From Brevibacterium picturae (lineage in GTDB: Bacteria; Actinomycetota; Actinomycetes; Actinomycetales; Brevibacteriaceae), in assembly GCF_900105045.1 (NCBI RefSeq), contig NZ_LT629739.1, positions 310,001 through 374,000 on the forward strand: a stretch of DNA of 64,000 nt. Direction: 5' to 3'. This document shows, piece after piece, positions 18,244 through 26,563 of the stretch. A model generated the notes under the pieces. That model made no database searches and was not told where the DNA came from. It saw only the letters and a program-made list of their open reading frames with translations. Numbering within the stretch: the stretch's first letter is position 1; each line of letters begins with the position of its first letter. A program made the translations under genes and the position numbers.

Positions 18244-18506
18244 CGTTACAGCCTTTACGAGGAAGTCAGGGAAGTTCAGGCTTTGAGGTCATCCTCACCG
18301 TTGGCAGAACGGTGGGTAACCCCAACATCTCAAAATTGTTACACATATTCGGCGTGTCAGACTAGCCAAATAATAAAATAATCGAGTTACACCGGTGTGG
18401 TTCCCAGTGTTCTCAAGGGACACACCGAGAGAAACTTTTTCACGGAATTCTCTCCAGTTCCGCTCATCTGATGGACATAGACAAGGAATACGCAGCGACG
18501 GGGATC
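18244..18506 (-). promoter_or_regulatory. Long AT-rich leader/promoter region of the peptidoglycan hydrolase
   Basis: 263 bp without a gene. It holds a 7-bp-stem hairpin near the hydrolase start (CACCGTT/AACGGTG, 18296-18314), an AT-rich stretch (18365-18385), two direct copies of GTTACAC (18338 and 18386) and a perfect palindrome ACACCGGTGT (18389-18398). These suggest a regulated promoter with a structured leader, but no clean -35/-10 pair could be fixed. Confidence 0.4.
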
Positions 18507-20027
18507 TCAGGGGACGTAGCAGATCTCCTTCTCGGCTTCCGTTTTGTCCTCTTCAGACCCATCTTCGCCGCCGCCTTGAGCGCTCACCTGGACGGAAGAA
18601 TCGGGGGTGAGTCCGGAGGTCACATTGACCCCGGCTGCGGCCCCTGAGGAGCCACCAGGCACCGCTTGAGCACCCTTGTCCTTCTCACCGTCCCCGGAAG
18701 CCTGTGCAATCCTATCCGCCACCAGCGCTCTCGCAGCATCGAAGTCCGGGTCCGCGGGGATCACGTTCGGCGGAGTCAGGTCGAAGGACTCGATCTTCTG
18801 GGATTTCACCTTCAGAGCCAGATCGACGAACATGTCGACCTCGGAAGAGGGGATGTCTGTCGACAGCGCCCCCGGGGTCGCCTTGGCGATCTGCTGGTAG
18901 CGGGTGAGGACGGTGGCCGGGTCGAGCTGCTTGACCATTGCTGTCTGGACGCAGCGCTGCCGGATCATCCGCTCGTAATCGCTGGACATCTCACGGGAAC
19001 GGGCGAACCACAAAGCGTGGTAGCCGTCGAGCTTCTGTTTGCCCGGTTCGATCCAGCCCTTGACCGGACCGTGTTCACCGGTCTCCGGGTCGACCTTCGA
19101 GGAGATCGGGACACGCTTGCCCGATACCACCGTGATGCCTCCGAGGGAATCGATGAGATTTTCAAATCCCTTGAGATTGACCATGGCGAAGTACTGGACC
19201 TCGACGCCTGTGATCGCCGAGACGGCGTCCATCGTGGCCTGTTCGCCCGCTCGTTTCGGGTTCTCGAACTCTTCCTTGTGCCGCTCGCCCTGCTGGAACA
19301 CCGCATTGAGCAGGCATTCATCGCCGCAGTTGAACCCCTGCGGGTAGTGTTCGTGCAGCGGAGAATCCTCGGGAAACGGCACATTCTGCATATTGCGCGG
19401 AAGACCGATGATGACCGTCTTGCCGGTGTCCGCATCGATCGAAACCAGGGACAGCGAGTCAGGTCGGATGCCGGTGCGGCCTTTGCCGGCGTCCGAGCCC
19501 ATCAGCAGGATGTTGTAGCGGCCGTCGACGGGCTTCGCGGCCTTCCCGGAGGCGAAGAGGTCGGCCATCAGCCCGCGCTGGGAGTCCAGCAGCGTCGTGC
19601 CCCAGGCCAATGGGCCCACGACGATGAGGAGCAGGGCGCAGAAGGCGGCGAGGAAGCGTTTGCGGGCCCTCGATGACAGCGTGACGAGTTTGATCCGGCG
19701 CAGCGAATCGAACAGGCACACGACCCAGTTCACGGCGATGACCGGCAGCCAGATCGTGAGGAACGTCAGCAGGAAGGGATTCGTTCCGATCGTGAAGAGG
19801 AACTTCTTGTCGATGAGGACCACTATCAGAGCAATGATGACGAGGGCCCAGCTGATTGCGGTGATCGACAGCGCGATCTTGGCCCAGCGACGGGCCCGGA
19901 ACAGCAGCTGTACTGCCCCGGGGATGAAGGCGGTGACCAGGAGAAGAATCCACGCCCGTACATCCCTCGTCGGCTGTGAAGCGTACGACGGGTGATGAAT
20001 GGGGTCGACGTATCTCGTTTCGGCCAC
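18507..20027 (-). CDS. LytR-CpsA-Psr (LCP) family cell-wall glycopolymer ligase
   Basis: 506-residue membrane protein that would attach lipid-linked glycopolymers to peptidoglycan. Four hydrophobic segments near residues 25-45, 50-72, 84-108 and 124-146 anchor it; the extracytoplasmic LCP domain (~165-420) shows NILLMGSDAGKGRTGIRPDSLSLVSID, the arginine motif GLPRNMQNVP, LIDSLGGITV and GYHALWFARSR, which bind the pyrophosphate lipid and Mg. The C-terminal tail is Gly/Ser-rich, presumably disordered, with an acidic end and a Cys. The start is GTG with AGGTAGGTCA just upstream. It precedes the peptidoglycan hydrolase on the same strand. Confidence 0.92.
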   Translation of the reverse strand: MAETRYVDPIHHPSYASQPTRDVRAWILLLVTAFIPGAVQLLFRARRWAKIALSITAISWALVIIALIVVLIDKKFLFTIGTNPFLLTFLTIWLPVIAVNWVVCLFDSLRRIKLVTLSSRARKRFLAAFCALLLIVVGPLAWGTTLLDSQRGLMADLFASGKAAKPVDGRYNILLMGSDAGKGRTGIRPDSLSLVSIDADTGKTVIIGLPRNMQNVPFPEDSPLHEHYPQGFNCGDECLLNAVFQQGERHKEEFENPKRAGEQATMDAVSAITGVEVQYFAMVNLKGFENLIDSLGGITVVSGKRVPISSKVDPETGEHGPVKGWIEPGKQKLDGYHALWFARSREMSSDYERMIRQRCVQTAMVKQLDPATVLTRYQQIAKATPGALSTDIPSSEVDMFVDLALKVKSQKIESFDLTPPNVIPADPDFDAARALVADRIAQASGDGEKDKGAQAVPGGSSGAAAGVNVTSGLTPDSSVQVSAQGGGEDGSEEDKTEAEKEICYVP

Positions 20028-20327
20028 TGACCTACCTTTACCTCGCGCTCGTTGCTGTTATGGCCACACGCGCAGACTTGAAGCCTGCGGCGACACAGAC
20101 CACTGTGCCAAACCTTCTGGAGAGTCGACTGTGTTCATCCATTGTGGCGCGTGAGAACCCGGGATTCCGGCACATTTCGCCTGCGCATGTCGCGCCATGA
20201 CAGGAGTGCTTGATCACAGGCACCCGCCGCGAGTCCGCTCGCGCAGAAAGAAGAAGGCCACCCCCCCCGCGGGCGAGGACCTTCTCCCTCGAAGTCTGAG
20301 CTCTCCCCCGCCGAGGCGGGTCGGGAT
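20028..20327. other. Intergenic region upstream of the LCP gene
   Basis: 300 bp. It contains a probable terminator for the acyl-CoA dehydrogenase gene near its lower end and must carry the LCP promoter. A 61-codon minus-strand frame at 20038-20223 has no family resemblance and is not annotated. Confidence 0.4.
20252..20284 (-). terminator. Probable terminator after the acyl-CoA dehydrogenase gene
   Basis: Arms around GAAGGCC (20253-20259) and GGACCTTC (20277-20284) enclose an eight-C run; on the minus strand it is followed by the T-rich TTCTTTCT. One mismatch in the stem. Confidence 0.5.
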
Positions 20328-21476
20328 TCAGCTGATGAGCTTGCGCCCCATCACCATGCGCTGGATCTGGTTGGTGCCTTCGTAGATCTGTGTGATCTTC
20401 GCATCACGCATCATCCGCTCCACCGGGTGGTCAACGACATAGCCGGCACCGCCGAGCAGCTGCACCGCGTCGGTCGTGATCTCCATGGCCGCATCCGAGG
20501 CGAAGGCCTTCGCCGCCGCCCCGAAGTACGTGAGGTCATCATCGAAGCGCTGGCTCTTCGCCGCCGCCGTGTAGGTCAGCTGACGGGCGGCTTCGAGTTT
20601 CATACCCATATCGGCGAGCATGAACTGGATCGCCTGGTTCTCGGCGATGTTCTTGCCGAACTGCTGGCGTTCCTTGACGTAGCCGATCGCGTAGTCGAGT
20701 GCACCTTGCGCGATGCCGACCGCCTGAGCCGCGATCGTCACACGGGTGTGGTCGAGGGTCCGCAGTGCGATCTTCAGTCCCTCGCCGGGATCACCGATGA
20801 TGCGATCGCCGGGCAGGCGGACATTGTCGAAGAGAAGCTCACGCGTCGGTGAGCCCTTGATGCCGAGCTTGCGCTCTTTCTCTCCGAAGGTGAACCCCTC
20901 GTCGGACTTCTCCACGACGAAGGCAGAGATGTTGCGTCCGCGCGCACCATCGGGGTCGGTCACAGCCATGACCGTGTAGTACTCGGAGACGCCGGCATTC
21001 GTGATCCAGGTCTTGACTCCGTTGAGGATCCAGTCGTCGCCGTCGGCCACGGCACGCGTCTTCATCGAGGCGGTGTCGGAGCCGGCTTCACGTTCGGAGA
21101 GTCCGTAGGAGAATCCGGCCTCGCCGCGGGCGACCTGCGGGAAGTACTTCGCCTTGATCTCTTCACTGCCACCGAGCTGGACGGGCATGCTGCCGAGTTT
21201 GTTCACAGCCGGAATCAGGGAAGAAGAGGCACAGCCACGGGCGACCTCTTCGATGATGATGGCCACAGCCAGCGCGTCCGCGCCCATCCCGCCGTGCTCT
21301 TCTGGGATGTGCGCAGCGAAGAAGTCGGTTTCGACCAGGGCGTCGTGGGCTTCCTGCGGATAGCGGGAATCAGCGTCAACCTCGGCGGCGAAGGGGGTGA
21401 TCTTCTTCTCGACGACGTTGCGCACGGCGGCGCGAATCTCTTCGTGTTCTTCGCTGGGCTGGTAGAGGTCGAACAT
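20328..21476 (-). CDS. Acyl-CoA dehydrogenase (FadE25-like)
   Basis: FAD enzyme that oxidises acyl-CoA to the 2-enoyl-CoA. Motifs: SYGLSEREAGSD (first ACAD signature), GVKTWITNAG, the RQQFGKNIAENQAIQFMLADM second signature and QIYEGTNQIQR, whose Glu is the catalytic base. 383 residues is normal. Two ATGs lie in tandem (21479 and 21476) behind GGAG; the second has the better spacing. It follows purE by 36 bp on the same strand; a purK-purE-fadE25 order is well known in actinobacteria, so substrate preference (short or branched chain) is inferred from that relationship only. Confidence 0.93.
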   Translation of the reverse strand: MFDLYQPSEEHEEIRAAVRNVVEKKITPFAAEVDADSRYPQEAHDALVETDFFAAHIPEEHGGMGADALAVAIIIEEVARGCASSSLIPAVNKLGSMPVQLGGSEEIKAKYFPQVARGEAGFSYGLSEREAGSDTASMKTRAVADGDDWILNGVKTWITNAGVSEYYTVMAVTDPDGARGRNISAFVVEKSDEGFTFGEKERKLGIKGSPTRELLFDNVRLPGDRIIGDPGEGLKIALRTLDHTRVTIAAQAVGIAQGALDYAIGYVKERQQFGKNIAENQAIQFMLADMGMKLEAARQLTYTAAAKSQRFDDDLTYFGAAAKAFASDAAMEITTDAVQLLGGAGYVVDHPVERMMRDAKITQIYEGTNQIQRMVMGRKLIS

Positions 21477-21513
21477 CATTCTCCTATTACTGATCAATCG
21501 TTAAGTACCTCTA

Positions 21514-22089
21514 TTATCGCCGCAGTGCCTGCCCTTTGTCGAGAGCGACCTGCCGCAGCTGGCTCCGATGCTCATCGAGACGGCCACGTATTGCGGCCGC
21601 GGAGTCGGTGTCGCCGGCGCCGAGGATTCGGGCCGCCAGCAGGCCCGCGTTCTTGGCCCCGCCGATCGAGACGGTGGCCACGGGAACCCCTCCGGGCATC
21701 TGCACGATCGAGAGCAGTGAGTCCATTCCGTCGAGGTACTTCAGCGCAACGGGCACGCCGATTACCGGCAGTGAGGTCATTGAGGCGATCATCCCGGGCA
21801 GGTGCGCCGCTCCCCCGGCACCGGCGATGATGACGCGCAGGCCGCGATCTGCCGCCGTCTTGGCCCACTCGACCATGTCTTCGGGCATGCGGTGGGCGGA
21901 GACGACCTCGGCGGTGGAGTCGATGCCGAGCTCCTCGAGCGCCTCGGCTGCGGCCTTCATCGTCGGCCAGTCCGAGTCCGATCCCATGACAATTCCGACG
22001 ACAGCGGTCCCGGAATTCGCAGAGCCCGCCGCCGAGATGGGCCCTGAGGTGGCGTCGGTCGTGGAGCTGTCATCGGTGGCTGGAGGCAT
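21514..22089 (-). CDS. purE: N5-carboxyaminoimidazole ribonucleotide mutase
   Basis: Class I PurE, converts N5-CAIR to CAIR in purine synthesis. Core motifs are [34 protein letters not shown] (catalytic His), [14 protein letters not shown] and the [19 protein letters not shown] helix. The ATG at 22089 is chosen: it lies 1 bp after the purK stop, and the ~27 residues before the core are a Ser/Thr-rich variable extension. A start at 22137 would run 16 codons into purK and is unlikely. PurK, its partner making N5-CAIR, is directly upstream and probably translationally coupled. Confidence 0.95.
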   Translation of the reverse strand: MPPATDDSSTTDATSGPISAAGSANSGTAVVGIVMGSDSDWPTMKAAAEALEELGIDSTAEVVSAHRMPEDMVEWAKTAADRGLRVIIAGAGGAAHLPGMIASMTSLPVIGVPVALKYLDGMDSLLSIVQMPGGVPVATVSIGGAKNAGLLAARILGAGDTDSAAAIRGRLDEHRSQLRQVALDKGQALRR

Positions 22090-22090
22090 T

Positions 22091-23356
22091 TCAGGCCCTT
22101 TCGTCGTTGGGTATGGCAGCGTTTCCCGTCTCGTCATCGGCGGATGGCTCGGCGTTCGCGTCGAGGTCGGTCGGGGCCGGCATCTGAGGATGCGGATCGA
22201 CGTCGACGCCGGCGATGAAGTCCGCTGCGTGTCGCGCCCTGGCCAGCACGAGGTCGAGATCCTCCCCGTAGGCGTTGACGTGGCCGACCTTCCGGCCCGG
22301 ACGCACGCCTTTGCCGTAGAGGTGAACCTTGATCGCGGGGTCGTGGGCCATCACGTGCAGATAGGGCTGGTAGAGATCCTCATGCTCGGCGCCGAGGACG
22401 TTGACCATCACGGACACGTCCTCGCGGGCGGCGGGGCTGCCCAGGGGCAGGTCGAGGACCGCACGCAGGTGCTGTTCGAATTGGCTGGTCACGGCCCCAT
22501 CCTGGGTCCAGTGACCGGTGTTGTGGGGACGCATCGCGAATTCGTTGATGAGGAAGCCGTCCGCGGTCTCGAACAGCTCCATGGCCATCACACCGGTGAC
22601 GTCGAGGGCACCGGCGACCTTGAGGATCGCCTCGGTGATCTCTCTCGACTTCTCTGCGGCCAGTCCCGGTGCGGGCGCGACGGCCTCTTTGCACACCCCG
22701 TTCTGCTGCCAGGTCTCGACGACGGGCCACACCGCAGTCTGGCCCATCGGGGAGCGTGCAACCATGACGGCGAGCTCCCGGGTGAAATCGACCTTCTCCT
22801 CGGCCAGCAACTGTCCGACCTCGTCGAGCCAAGACACGGCTTCGTCGAGCGTGTCGATGACGCGCACACCTTTGCCGTCATAGCCGCCGCGAGGGGTTTT
22901 GAGGATGAAGGGGTATCCGACTCTCTCGGCGAAGGCTTCGATGTCGGAATGGGAGGTGATCTCGGCCCAGGCGGGGTTCGGCAGTCCGAGTTCGTCCATC
23001 CGCGAACGCATGCGGATTTTGTCTTGGGCGAAGATGAGAGCCTGCGGTCCCGGACGGATCGCATGGCCCGCCTCGGCGAGGGTCTGGAGGTGTTCTGGGG
23101 GAACATGCTCATGGTCGAAGGTCACCACATCGACGGTCTCGGCGAAGGCCTTGAGGGTCGCGAAGTCCTTGTAGTCGCCGACGCTCACCTCATTGATGAC
23201 CTGGGTGGCCGGGGCGTCCGCGGTCTCAGACAGGACTGAGAAGCGGATGCCGAGGGCTTCTGCGGCAGGGGCAAGCATACGTGCCAATTGGCCGCCGCCA
23301 ATGACACCAACACGAGGAAAAGTCACGTTCTCCATCCTATCGTCCGCGGCTGTCAT
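22091..23356 (-). CDS. purK: N5-carboxyaminoimidazole ribonucleotide synthase
   Basis: ATP-grasp enzyme that carboxylates AIR with bicarbonate to N5-CAIR. N-terminal [22 protein letters not shown] is the family hallmark; further blocks are [27 protein letters not shown] (ATP-grasp Lys and Gly-rich loop), [16 protein letters not shown] and [30 protein letters not shown] read as the C-terminal Mg/ATP region. The last ~30 residues are acidic and variable. Two ATG starts are possible, 23356 and 23335, neither with a strong ribosome site. It is 33 bp after the methyltransferase gene and 1 bp before purE. Confidence 0.95.
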   Translation of the reverse strand: MTAADDRMENVTFPRVGVIGGGQLARMLAPAAEALGIRFSVLSETADAPATQVINEVSVGDYKDFATLKAFAETVDVVTFDHEHVPPEHLQTLAEAGHAIRPGPQALIFAQDKIRMRSRMDELGLPNPAWAEITSHSDIEAFAERVGYPFILKTPRGGYDGKGVRVIDTLDEAVSWLDEVGQLLAEEKVDFTRELAVMVARSPMGQTAVWPVVETWQQNGVCKEAVAPAPGLAAEKSREITEAILKVAGALDVTGVMAMELFETADGFLINEFAMRPHNTGHWTQDGAVTSQFEQHLRAVLDLPLGSPAAREDVSVMVNVLGAEHEDLYQPYLHVMAHDPAIKVHLYGKGVRPGRKVGHVNAYGEDLDLVLARARHAADFIAGVDVDPHPQMPAPTDLDANAEPSADDETGNAAIPNDERA

Positions 23357-23389
23357 GGGACGCGCAGGTTCGCTATGTGAGTCTCGACC

Positions 23390-24625
23390 TCAGGCGGAGA
23401 GTCGCAGACGCCACAGCGAGGTGACCTCTGCTCCGCGGGCCGTGTGGAGTTCGTCGGTGGCGTCCGAGGCGCGGGGGTGGCGCGGAGTCGTGCCGTGTCG
23501 GTCGTGGACGCGCAGCCCGGCGGCGCTGATGCGAGCAAGGAGCGCTTCTCGGGTCCTCAGGCCCAGGTGCTCGGCGAGATCGGACAGGATCAGCCATCCC
23601 TCACCGTTCGGGGTGAGGTGGGCGGCCAGTCCGTCGATGAAGCGGTGGAGCACATCGGAGCCGGGGTCGTAGATGCCAGCCTCGAGCGCAGAGCTCGGGC
23701 GGGCAGGCAGCCACGGCGGGTTGCACACGATGAGATCGGCAAGCCCTGGTGGGAAGAGGTCGGCCTGAACCACCTCGGCGGAATCGGCCACGCCGAGCCG
23801 GTCCAGATTCTCCTGTGCACAGGCCACCGCACGCGGGTTGATGTCCGTGGTCACGACGTGGTCGACGCCTCGGCGCACGAGCACGGCGGCAAGCACCCCG
23901 GTGCCGGTGCCGAGGTCGAAGGCGGTCTGTGGTGCCGATGGGCTGCCGGGCTCGGATGCCGGCAGCGGCGCCTGGGCCACCAGGTCGACGTATTCTCCGC
24001 GGATCGGGGAGAACACACCGTAGCGCGGGTGGATGTGCTCGCCGAGGGCAGGTACGGCCACGCCCTTCAGCTGCCACTGATAGGCGCTGAGCACCCCGTT
24101 CAACTCGGTCAGCGAGACGCACATCGGGCCCGTCGATGGCCCGTAGGCGGCCTGGCAGGCCAGGCTGACATCGGGGGCGCGACGCAGGTTGAGCCGGTAG
24201 TCCTCGTCGAGTTCGACGATGAGAGCACCGAGCAGACGGGCGCGATCGGCGATGAAGCGACGCTGCGCCTCGAATGCCTCCGCCGCGCTGTGACCGCCGA
24301 CGAGACCGTCGTTGGTGGTCTCCGGCTGGCCTCCGCGCTTGTCGCGACCGCGCTTGTTGCCACTGCGTTGGCTGGATCCACCGCCGGCTCCACCGCGGGC
24401 GCTGCGGCGTTTGAAGCGGCGGTCCATCGCCTGCAGCAGTTGCCGACCGTTGTGGTAGTCCCCGCGCCACAGCATCCCATTCCCGGATCGGGCCAGACGG
24501 TAGGCGGCATCGGCGGTGATCTCGTCACTGATCACCGTCACCCGAGCCGGGGCCGACGACTGATTCTCCGAATGCCAGCTCGCCGACCGCGCGGATCCGT
24601 CCTCGGTCCAATCGAGCGCGGTCAA
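23390..24625 (-). CDS. Class I SAM-dependent methyltransferase with NPPW motif
   Basis: 411 residues. The C-terminal half (~235-405) is a Rossmann methyltransferase: SAM motif AFDLGTGTGVLAAVL, acidic TTDINPRAV and LIVCNPPWLPARP. The NPPW signature marks enzymes that methylate amide nitrogen of glutamine (HemK/PrmC type) or exocyclic amines of RNA or DNA bases (RsmC/RlmG type). The N-terminal half resembles the non-catalytic lobe of such two-lobed enzymes and contains a basic Gly/Arg/Ser-rich insert near residues 70-105. The start is TTG, supported by a strong AGGAGG 5 nt upstream. The substrate is not determined; a ribosomal RNA or protein target is most likely. Confidence 0.85.
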   Translation of the reverse strand: MTALDWTEDGSARSASWHSENQSSAPARVTVISDEITADAAYRLARSGNGMLWRGDYHNGRQLLQAMDRRFKRRSARGGAGGGSSQRSGNKRGRDKRGGQPETTNDGLVGGHSAAEAFEAQRRFIADRARLLGALIVELDEDYRLNLRRAPDVSLACQAAYGPSTGPMCVSLTELNGVLSAYQWQLKGVAVPALGEHIHPRYGVFSPIRGEYVDLVAQAPLPASEPGSPSAPQTAFDLGTGTGVLAAVLVRRGVDHVVTTDINPRAVACAQENLDRLGVADSAEVVQADLFPPGLADLIVCNPPWLPARPSSALEAGIYDPGSDVLHRFIDGLAAHLTPNGEGWLILSDLAEHLGLRTREALLARISAAGLRVHDRHGTTPRHPRASDATDELHTARGAEVTSLWRLRLSA

Positions 24626-24688
24626 GGGAGCCTCCTGAGGCGTCTGGTCATCGGGGGTTCCTGGCGCATCCGGTCGTGTGACACCCGT

Positions 24689-25852
24689 TCACACCACGAG
24701 CAGAGGAATCTGCAGCTCGCGTGCCGTCGTCGAACCGTGGTGTCCGATGAGAGCGATCGCCGAGGCGGATTCGTTGTCGGAGTCGACGATGGCGAATTCG
24801 TCTTGGCAGATGACCATGAAGTCCCCGATGCGTTGCCGGAACCGGGGATCGACGGGGCCGAAGTAGCCGTGTCGGATGGCGTCATCACGGCTGAGGATGA
24901 GTGCCCTGTCCCCCACGGTCTCGGTCCAGGCCGAGTAGACGTCGGCCTCGGCGCCCTCATGGGCATAGAGATGGACCGCGCGGGGTTCGCCGCCGACGTG
25001 CCTGACCCCCGAGCGCAGTGCGGGAGCCTCGGCGAGGTCGAGGCGCAGGCTGTGATCGATGTCGACCATTCCGTGGTCGGCGGTGACGATCATCGTCGAA
25101 TCGGCCGGCAGGTCATCGGCCAGCCGTGACAGGGCCAGGTCGACGAGTTCGAGTTCCTCGGTCCACTGCGAGGAATTCGATCCGTGGACGTGGCCGGTCT
25201 TGTCGAGGTTGCCCCAGTAGAGGTAGACGAGCCGACGACCCGGCGCCTTCGCCTCTTCGATGGCCTGGGCGCAGCGCTGTTCGAGTGTCTTCGAGGCCCG
25301 GAACCGTCCCCCGCGCAGGGAGGCCCGGTTCAGTCCGCGTCCGGCGAACTTCGCCTCGCCGAGGCTGACGACATCGACCTCGGCCTCGGTGAGGCGTTCG
25401 AACAGGGTCGCATCGGGGACCCAGGAGACCGGGTCGACGTCGAGGTCCCAGGTCAGCTGGTTGAACACGGCGTCCTTGGCGGGATCGAGCACACGGTATC
25501 CGACGACGCCGTGGCCACCGGGCAGCCGTCCCGTGGCCAGCGAAGACAGGGAGTTCGCGGTCGTCGAGGGGAACCCTGTGGACAGGGTTCGTCGGGATGC
25601 GGCCAGGGACCGGAAGAAGGGGGTGTAACCGCTGTACTGCTTGAGCTGGCTCTCACCCATGCCGTCGATGAGGACGACGATCGTGGTCCGCGACTCACGA
25701 TCAAGGCCCAGGACCTGCGCCCGAGTCCGTGCCGTGTCGTCGAAGATCTCCCCCGCGCCGAGGCTGAGCGCCGCAGCCGGGACCACGTCGGAGAGGATGG
25801 GCCCGGAATAGTCGGGCGGCCCCGTCAGGGGCGAGGTGGCCTGATCTGCCAT
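24689..25852 (-). CDS. Alkaline phosphatase-superfamily phosphodiesterase/pyrophosphatase
   Basis: 387 residues of the type I phosphodiesterase/nucleotide pyrophosphatase family. Metal and catalytic motifs are in order: VVLIDGMGESQL, the nucleophile loop GFPSTTANSLSSLATGR (Thr), YLYWGNLDKTGHVHG, VTADHGMVDID and GHHGSTTARELQIPLLVV at the C-terminus. No signal peptide is present, so it is probably cytosolic, acting on a phosphodiester or nucleotide of unknown identity. It overlaps DUF5998 by 1 bp (TGATG), a conserved pair in actinobacteria. Confidence 0.88.
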   Translation of the reverse strand: MADQATSPLTGPPDYSGPILSDVVPAAALSLGAGEIFDDTARTRAQVLGLDRESRTTIVVLIDGMGESQLKQYSGYTPFFRSLAASRRTLSTGFPSTTANSLSSLATGRLPGGHGVVGYRVLDPAKDAVFNQLTWDLDVDPVSWVPDATLFERLTEAEVDVVSLGEAKFAGRGLNRASLRGGRFRASKTLEQRCAQAIEEAKAPGRRLVYLYWGNLDKTGHVHGSNSSQWTEELELVDLALSRLADDLPADSTMIVTADHGMVDIDHSLRLDLAEAPALRSGVRHVGGEPRAVHLYAHEGAEADVYSAWTETVGDRALILSRDDAIRHGYFGPVDPRFRQRIGDFMVICQDEFAIVDSDNESASAIALIGHHGSTTARELQIPLLVV

Positions 25853-26439
25853 CAGCGCCGCGACCGGAGCCTGGCTTGGAACACTGCGGCACGCAGCTTC
25901 CCGGCGAACTCCGCGATGCGGTCAACGGCCGACTGGCCCTCGGCTTCGGCGGAGACGCGCAGCATGACGTCCTCGGAGAAGACGGATCCGCCGTAGCCGT
26001 GGTCGGCCACGCAGTCCGGATCGCCACAGGTCTCCGGGAAGGCTTCGATCCGCCGGGAGGCGCCCCAGGACAGGGTCAGCGACACCTCGACCGGTTTGTC
26101 CCCGGGGATGAATGCGGCCGGGTCCGCGAAGGTCCGGCCGACCATGACGGTGCCGAGACGATCGAGTTCGATGTCTTCGCTGCTCGTCACGGCCCGCGGC
26201 TTGGAACCGGGCGCGACGTTCGGGTCGTCGTCGACGTGTGCGAGCAGCAGTCGTGTCTCGGTGAGCACGAAGGCGGTGACGTGACGGTGGATGGATTCGA
26301 TGTCGACGTGCGTGTCGATGTGGACGAAATGCGCGAGAACCGGTTCGTCGAACAGAGAATCCGCCAGAATCCCCTGTGTGAGCTGTGGGTAGTATCCGGC
26401 CGACTGCAGATCGTGAACGAGAACTTCGGGTAAAGCCAT
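25852..26439 (-). CDS. DUF5998 family protein
   Basis: 195 residues matching a conserved actinobacterial family of unknown function: LQSAGYYPQL at the N-terminus, VHIDTHVDIESIHRHVTAFVLTETRLLLAHVDDDP, and the C-terminal CGDPDCVADHGYGG, a Cys/His cluster that may bind metal. The ATG at 26439 is chosen because homologues begin ~12 residues before the GYYP motif and because CACAAT (26452-26447) would serve as a -10 box 7 nt upstream of it, giving a leaderless mRNA; an in-frame ATG at 26448 is the alternative. It is divergent from the GNAT fusion gene and coupled to the phosphodiesterase. Confidence 0.8.
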   Translation of the reverse strand: MALPEVLVHDLQSAGYYPQLTQGILADSLFDEPVLAHFVHIDTHVDIESIHRHVTAFVLTETRLLLAHVDDDPNVAPGSKPRAVTSSEDIELDRLGTVMVGRTFADPAAFIPGDKPVEVSLTLSWGASRRIEAFPETCGDPDCVADHGYGGSVFSEDVMLRVSAEAEGQSAVDRIAEFAGKLRAAVFQARLRSRR

Positions 26440-26551
26440 GAGACCCATTGTGCCGTACTCGCCCGAGTCTTCCCACTTCGCCCCCTGCACCTTCGGCTCG
26501 TGTTCTGCCACCTCGCAGGTCACGTACGGCCCAGGGTGATCGTGATCCGCT

Positions 26552-26563
26552 TATGCTGGGGGC
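26552..26563 (+). promoter_or_regulatory. -10 box next to the start codon of the GNAT fusion gene
   Basis: TATGCT at 26552-26557 is 6 nt from the ATG at 26564 and no usual ribosome site is present, indicating a leaderless transcript. No distinct -35 was identified. Confidence 0.4.

Noticed and set aside
18244..18506. c-di-AMP (ydaO-type) riboswitch in the hydrolase leader
   Set aside because: The expected conserved blocks of that riboswitch could not be found on the minus strand; only simple hairpins and a palindrome are seen.
20038..20223. 61-codon minus-strand frame with several cysteines upstream of the LCP gene
   Set aside because: Lies in the promoter region, no ribosome site and no recognisable domain.
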